The translations under genes were made by a program, and so were the position numbers. DNA of 64,000 nucleotides from Stomorhina lunata (taxonomy: Eukaryota > Arthropoda > Insecta > Diptera > Rhiniidae). The stretch is from positions 10,909,486 to 10,973,485 of the forward strand of contig OW121743.1 in the NCBI GenBank assembly GCA_933228675.1, given 5' to 3'. A model generated the notes under the pieces. That model ran no database searches. It was not told the origin of the DNA and saw nothing but the letters and a program-made list of their open reading frames with translations. This document shows positions 57,915 through 64,000 of this stretch, piece after piece (position 1 is the stretch's first letter; each line of letters begins with the position of its first letter).

Positions 57915-58413
57915 AAAATTACAGAAATACGTGTCAAAAAGTCACTTCCATTTTTTGTAGCGTCCGTCCCAGCACTTTAAAAGGGAATATCTTTTTCCTC
58001 CAAAACAAGCAGGTAAATTAACAAATGCCATTCGATGGCACAATCGATGGACTAATATTTTCCGAAATTTGTGCAAAACGACAATGGGATTCATTTAAAT
58101 ACAACAAAATCCGTACAAATGTATCGTCCGTCACGCAGGATTTGCCCATATTCCAAATCACAAAACGTGAATCTGTCAACTTCTTAATGGCCTTAATTTC
58201 GGCCTGAATAACAATAGAGTAGTAGTGGGCATTACAAAAACAAATTTTTGGTATAACAGCAAAAACTTCTACAACGGGCGATAGTAAAACAGAAATGATG
58301 CCCTAGATTGATCAGGCAAATCTCAAAACATGAAATGGAATTGCCAAAACTCTTTTAAATTATATTAAAATAAATATATAGGTATATATATATTCTAGTT
58401 CCTTAAAACTTAC
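57915..58413. other. Right flank of the LINE; possible intron
   Basis: It carries the CGTCCGTC motifs at 57961 and 58124. If the minus-strand exon at 58414-58709 is real, this region is the start of its downstream intron. No gene was recognised on the plus strand. Confidence 0.4.
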
Positions 58414-58545
58414 CTCCGAAAAATCTCTTTGGGACATTTTTATAGCATCATGTTGTATCGGTATATTGGGATTATTTAAATCTCCATTCAATTCATTGCC
58501 ATTGAAATTCATGGGCAAATTTAATAAATTCTCATAATTTGTCAT
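58414..58545 (-). CDS. Candidate first coding exon, asparagine-rich N-terminus
   Basis: From the ATG at 58545 (context AACAATG) the frame gives exactly 44 codons before the donor, phase 0: MTNYENLLNLPMNFNGNELN, then GDLNNPNIPIQHDAIKMSQR and DFSE. The peptide is rich in asparagine and leucine, with no domain, signal peptide or membrane segment, like the low-complexity N-termini of many insect regulatory proteins. An in-frame TAA lies a short way upstream, so this ATG, or one shortly after it, would be the start. I do not recognise the gene. It stands out because it does not look like a repeat and ends at a strong GTAAGT donor. It could still be a chance frame. Confidence 0.35.
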
Positions 58546-58709
58546 TGTTTGGTCATACAAATCATATAATTAACAAAGGAAAATAATTGAAATTATTATA
58601 CTTTGATTTCCAAAATTATTTTGTTATTAAAAATTTTCGAAGATAACACCCGGAAAATTCAGGAGTTTCCTTGGATGTTGCAGGCATTTTGGGGAATTTT
58701 TGTTTAAAG
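58414..58709 (-). other. Candidate 5' exon of a host gene
   Basis: On the minus strand a CTAAT branch-point-like sequence (TTCTAATAAAC) and a pyrimidine-rich CTATTCCTTTCTTTTTAG precede base 58709, and the other end is a consensus donor, GGAG|GTAAGT, at 58414/58413. This would be a 296-base exon with a long leader and a short coding part. A small upstream frame (58687-58616, starting MPATSKETPE after CCAAAATG) ends before the main start and may be an upstream ORF. Transcription would run toward lower coordinates. No second exon was identified in the window. Confidence 0.4.
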
Positions 58710-58719
58710 CTAAAAAGAA

Positions 58720-59599
58720 AGGAATAGAAGAAATGTTTATTAGAAAAAAAGTGACACTTAGGTTCAATAAATTTATAAATATAAGAGTAAAATGGATAAG
58801 AAATATAAAAAAAAAAGAATTGGAATAAATACAGTGAAATTTAAATAGTTCCAATATTTGGTTATACGAAACACTTCGCTTTAAAATTCTTAAACAATTT
58901 TGCCTTATCTTTATAAAAATCGGAATATTTCTTAAACAAAGTTGTAAAAATTGTTGACATTATCTCTGCAATATGTCCGCATTAGCTATATTTGATTATC
59001 GCATACCTCATTTTAATTTTGTATAGCTTATCCTCGAAAATTACTCAATTAAACCTCCATTTAAAACCTCAAACCTAAGCCCTTAAACTGGTATCCCAAG
59101 CATGTTTCCTCCATGTCTTAATCAGAAATTGTCAAACTTAATTTCAGTTTAATTTTTGCTTAACTCATCGTGTTATTCATTAACAGTTCTGTGATAAATG
59201 ACTTTAATAAATTTTCGACAATATCTCTTAGTCACCGCAATTCTTGATTTCACATTTTCAAAAATTTCTGCATAGTCGTTGTGTTTCTGCAACAATGTTG
59301 CCCTGAAATGCCAAAAGTTCTGTAACAGTTTTCTTGTTATAAAGAACTTCCGCTATTAAATAAATGACTTTGACATTAATATTTTTTGGGTTTTATGTTT
59401 TTAGGGAAAACACTCCTTCAGCCTTTGGGTTCATAAATTATAAAATATTTTGGTCTTAAAGGTTTCTCTTTTCTTGGTTTGACACATAAAAGAAAAACTT
59501 AACATTTTTTCAGTTAAATAAAAGAGCAGGTTGATAAAAGATGTAAGCAAGGGGTAAAGTGGAATAATGCAGACAAAAATTTTAGTTTGAAATTGTCTC
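58720..59599. other. AT-rich non-coding DNA
   Basis: No gene or array was recognised. Confidence 0.5.
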
Positions 59600-61395
59600 T
59601 TAATGGTAAAGTATCACCTCTACTCTGCTCTAGTGGGACTAGAGTACTCTACTTTAGTAGGACTAGAGTACTCTACTCTAGTAGAACTAGAGTACTCTAC
59701 TCTAGTACTCTACTCCATACTAACAGAGTACTCTACTCTATACTGACAGGAGTACTGTAATCTATTCCAGTCTGACTAGAGTAATCCACTCTAGTCTGAC
59801 TAGAGTAATCCACTCTAGCCTGAATAGAGTAATCCACTCTAGTCTGACTAGAGTAATCCACTCTAGTCTGACTAGAGTTATCCACTCTACCCTGACTAGA
59901 GTAATCCACTGTAGTCTAACTAGAGTAATCCACTGTAGTCTGATAGAGTAATCCACTCTGGTCTGACTAGAATAATCTACTCTAGTCTGACTAGAGTTCT
60001 CTACTCTAGTCTTACTAGAGTAATCCACTCTAGTCTGACCAGAGTAACCTACTCTAGCCTGACTAGAGTAATCCACTCTAGTCTGACAAGAGTAATCCAC
60101 TCTAGTCTGACAAGAGTAATCCACTCTAGTCTGACTAGCGTAATCCACTCTAGCCTGACTAGAGTAATCCACTCTAGTCTGACTAGAGTAATCCACTCTA
60201 GTCTGACTAGAGTAATCCACTCTAGTCTGACTAGAGTAACCCACTCTAGTCTGAATAGAGTAATCCATTCTAGTCTGTTCAAGAGTAATCTACTCAAGTC
60301 TGACTAGAGAAATCTCTACTGTGACTAGAGTAATCCACTCTAGTCTGACTAGAGTAATCCACTCTACTGTGACTAGAGTAATCCATTTTAGTCTGACTAG
60401 AGTAATCCACTCCAGCCTAACTAGAGTAATCCACTCTAGTCTGACTAGAGTAATCCACTCTAGTCTGACTAGAGTAATCCACTCTAGTCTGACTAGTCTC
60501 TAGTCTGACTAGAGTTATCCACTCACGTCTGACTACAGTAATAAACTCAAGTAGTACTAGAGTAATCCACTCTAGTCTGACTAGAGTCATCCACTCTAGT
60601 CTGACTTGAGTAATCTACTCTAGTCTGACTTGAGTAAACTACTCTAATCTGAATAGAGTAATCTACTCTTGCCTGACTAGAGTAATCCACTCTAGTTTGA
60701 CTAGAGTAATTCATTCTAGTCTGACTAGAGTAATTCACTCTAGACTGACTAGAGTAATCCACTCTAGTATGACTAGAGTAATCCACTCTAGTCCGACTAG
60801 AGTAATTAACTCTAGTCTGACTAGAGTAATCCACTCCAGTCTGACTAGAGTAATCCACTCTAGTCTGACTAAAGTAATCCACTCTAGTCTGACTAGAATA
60901 ATCCACTCTAGTCTGACTAGAGTAATCCATTGTAGTCTGACTAGAGTAATCCATTCTAGTATGACTAGAGTAATCCACCCTAGTCTGACTAGAGTAATCC
61001 ACTCTAGTAATTAGCTCTAGTCTGACTAGAGTAGTTAACTCTAGTCTGACTAGAGTAATTAACTCCAGTCTGACTAGAGTAATCCACTCTAGTCTGACTA
61101 GAGTAATCCATTCTAGTATGATTAGAGTAATCCACCCTAGTCTGACTAGAGTAATCAACTCTAGTAATTAACTCTAGTCTGACTAGAGTAATTAATTCTA
61201 GTCTGACTAGAGTAGTCCACTCTAGTCTGACTAGAGTAAAACACTCTAGTCTGACTAGAGTAATCCACTCTAGTCTGACTAGAGTACTTCGCTCTAGTCT
61301 GACTAGAGAAATCCAGTCTAGTCTGACTAGAGTAATCTACTCTTGCCTGACTTATCTACTCTGCTCTGACTAGAAGAATCTATTATATTCCAGTC
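59600..61395. repeat. 24-bp CTAG-palindrome array
   Basis: About 70 copies of a 24-base unit containing AGTCTGACTAGAGTAATCCA, in which CTCTAGTC and GACTAGAG are reverse complements, so each unit can form a hairpin. Variants include TACTCTAG, AATTAACTC and TCTAGCCTG. Eight codons per unit give repetitive TRVDYSSQ and TRVIHSSL peptides on the two strands, which are by-products. The units resemble the CTAG tracts at 12.8, 14.7 and 17.8 kb. Confidence 0.96.
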
Positions 61396-64000
61396 AGAAC
61401 TAGAACTGAACTAGAACTGAACTAGAACTGAACTAGAACTGAACTAGAACTGAACTAGAACTGAACTAGAACTGAACTAGAACTGAACTAGAACTGAACT
61501 AGAACTGAACTAGAACTGAACTAGAACTGAACTAGAACTGAACTAGAACTGAACTAGAACTGAACTAGAACTGAACTAGAACTGAACTAGAACTGAACTA
61601 GAACTGAACTAGAACTGAACTAGAACTGAACTAGAACTGAACTAGAACTGAACTAGAACTGAACTAGAACTGAACTAGAACTGAACTAGAACTGAACTAG
61701 AACTGAACTAGAACTGAACTAGAACTGAACTAGAACTGAACTAGAACTGAACTAGAACTGAACTAGAACTGAACTAGAACTGAACTAGAACTGAACTAGA
61801 ACTGAACTAGAACTGAACTAGAACTGAACTAGAACTGAACTAGAACTGAACTAGAACTGAACTAGAACTGAACTAGAACTGAACTAGAACTGAACTAGAA
61901 CTGAACTAGAACTGAACTAGAACTGAACTAGAACTGAACTAGAACTGAACTAGAACTGAACTAGAACTGAACTAGAACTGAACTAGAACTGAACTAGAAC
62001 TGAACTAGAACTGAACTAGAACTGAACTAGAACTGAACTAGAACTGAACTAGAACTGAACTAGAACTGAACTAGAACTGAACTAGAACTGAACTAGAACT
62101 GAACTAGAACTGAACTAGAACTGAACTAGAACTGAACTAGAACTGAACTAGAACTGAACTAGAACTGAACTAGAACTGAACTAGAACTGAACTAGAACTG
62201 AACTAGAACTGAACTAGAACTGAACTAGAACTGAACTAGAACTGAACTAGAACTGAACTAGAACTGAACTAGAACTGAACTAGAACTGAACTAGAACTGA
62301 ACTAGAACTGAACTAGAACTGAACTAGAACTGAACTAGAACTGAACTAGAACTGAACTAGAACTGAACTAGAACTGAACTAGAACTGAACTAGAACTGAA
62401 CTAGAACTGAACTAGAACTGAACTAGAACTGAACTAGAACTGAACTAGAACTGAACTAGAACTGAACTAGAACTGAACTAGAACTGAACTAGAACTGAAC
62501 TAGAACTGAACTAGAACTGAACTAGAACTGAACTAGAACTGAACTAGAACTGAACTAGAACTGAACTAGAACTGAACTAGAACTGAACTAGAACTGAACT
62601 AGAACTGAACTAGAACTGAACTAGAACTGAACTAGAACTGAACTAGAACTGAACTAGAACTGAACTAGAACTGAACTAGAACTGAACTAGAACTGAACTA
62701 GAACTGAACTAGAACTGAACTAGAACTGAACTAGAACTGAACTAGAACTGAACTAGAACTGAACTAGAACTGAACTAGAACTGAACTAGAACTGAACTAG
62801 AACTGAACTAGAACTGAACTAGAACTGAACTAGAACTGAACTAGAACTGAACTAGAACTGAACTAGAACTGAACTAGAACTGAACTAGAACTGAACTAGA
62901 ACTGAACTAGAACTGAACTAGAACTGAACTAGAACTGAACTAGAACTGAACTAGAACTGAACTAGAACTGAACTAGAACTGAACTAGAACTGAACTAGAA
63001 CTGAACTAGAACTGAACTAGAACTGAACTAGAACTGAACTAGAACTGAACTAGAACTGAACTAGAACTGAACTAGAACTGAACTAGAACTGAACTAGAAC
63101 TGAACTAGAACTGAACTAGAACTGAACTAGAACTGAACTAGAACTGAACTAGAACTGAACTAGAACTGAACTAGAACTGAACTAGAACTGAACTAGAACT
63201 GAACTAGAACTGAACTAGAACTGAACTAGAACTGAACTAGAACTGAACTAGAACTGAACTAGAACTGAACTAGAACTGAACTAGAACTGAACTAGAACTG
63301 AACTAGAACTGAACTAGAACTGAACTAGAACTGAACTAGAACTGAACTAGAACTGAACTAGAACTGAACTAGAACTGAACTAGAACTGAACTAGAACTGA
63401 ACTAGAACTGAACTAGAACTGAACTAGAACTGAACTAGAACTGAACTAGAACTGAACTAGAACTGAACTAGAACTGAACTAGAACTGAACTAGAACTGAA
63501 CTAGAACTGAACTAGAACTGAACTAGAACTGAACTAGAACTGAACTAGAACTGAACTAGAACTGAACTAGAACTGAACTAGAACTGAACTAGAACTGAAC
63601 TAGAACTGAACTAGAACTGAACTAGAACTGAACTAGAACTGAACTAGAACTGAACTAGAACTGAACTAGAACTGAACTAGAACTGAACTAGAACTGAACT
63701 AGAACTGAACTAGAACTGAACTAGAACTGAACTAGAACTGAACTAGAACTGAACTAGAACTGAACTAGAACTGAACTAGAACTGAACTAGAACTGAACTA
63801 GAACTGAACTAGAACTGAACTAGAACTGAACTAGAACTGAACTAGAACTGAACTAGAACTGAACTAGAACTGAACTAGAACTGAACTAGAACTGAACTAG
63901 AACTGAACTAGAACTGAACTAGAACTGAACTAGAACTGAACTAGAACTGAACTAGAACTGAACTAGAACTGAACTAGAACTGAACTAGAACTGAACTAGA
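61396..64000. repeat. 11-bp CTAGAACTGAA array, runs off the window
   Basis: About 237 copies of CTAGAACTGAA without a visible change, continuing to the last base. The unit and strand are identical to 33418-34300. The array starts directly at the end of the 24-base CTAG array, through CAGTCAGAACTAGAACTGAA. The true length is unknown because the window ends inside it. Confidence 0.97.

Noticed and set aside
59762..61158. Frames encoding TRVDYSSQ, TRVIHSSL and LEWITLVR repeats
   Set aside because: All come from the 24-base array and appear on both strands in several frames.

Overview
The window looks like non-coding nuclear DNA of a higher fly (Diptera, probably a calyptrate). The evidence is strong AT richness, CAA/GTT triplet runs, a rosa-like DD41D mariner, an RTE-like LINE, and dispersed fly repeats with TATACCC/GGGTAT ends and a GTCCGTCTGTCTG stretch. 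No bacterial or phage features were seen. No complete host gene is present; the best host candidate is one short 5' coding exon on the minus strand near 58.4-58.7 kb. The organism call is inference.

Tandem arrays cover roughly a third of the window. 31-bp arrays lie at 2994-3918 and 5946-9219. A 30-bp A/T array lies at 10255-12785. CTAG-palindrome arrays lie at 12796-13152, 14737-14876, 17760-17827 and 59600-61395. Further 31-bp arrays lie at 14877-17762 and 53450-55430. A 12-bp to 11-bp array lies at 32640-34375, an 18-bp array at 41916-45780, and an 11-bp array from 61396 to the window end. AAGCTTTT-rich degenerate DNA fills much of 18.5-24, 25.7-26.9 and 36.3-39.3 kb. The 30/31-bp arrays and much of the AAGCTTTT DNA share a TTCTATAGAA palindrome, which suggests one family that kept its core and period while the rest of the unit changed.

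Mobile elements sit between and inside the arrays. They are: a complete mariner with an uninterrupted DD41D transposase (29427-30730) inserted in a (TA)n tract; a second, inactivated copy on the minus strand (45783-47056), with an empty duplicate of its insertion site nearby; a short mariner derivative (2080-2614); a 5'-truncated RTE-like LINE with a 13-bp target duplication (56358-57901); an internally deleted relative (1-510); a tRNA-headed SINE whose 3' end matches that LINE (49480-49735); a foldback element with hAT-type ends and an 8-bp target duplication (27022-27733) inside an older dispersed repeat; and several small foldback elements. The LINE and SINE probably formed a partner pair, and the two long mariner copies are similar enough to imply recent activity.

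The remaining stretches are AT-rich intergenic or intronic DNA with microsatellites and decayed repeats. Repeat-coded reading frames such as repeated FLIKKFSIEK, TRVDYSSQ or IQFL peptides are by-products of the arrays and are not annotated as genes.
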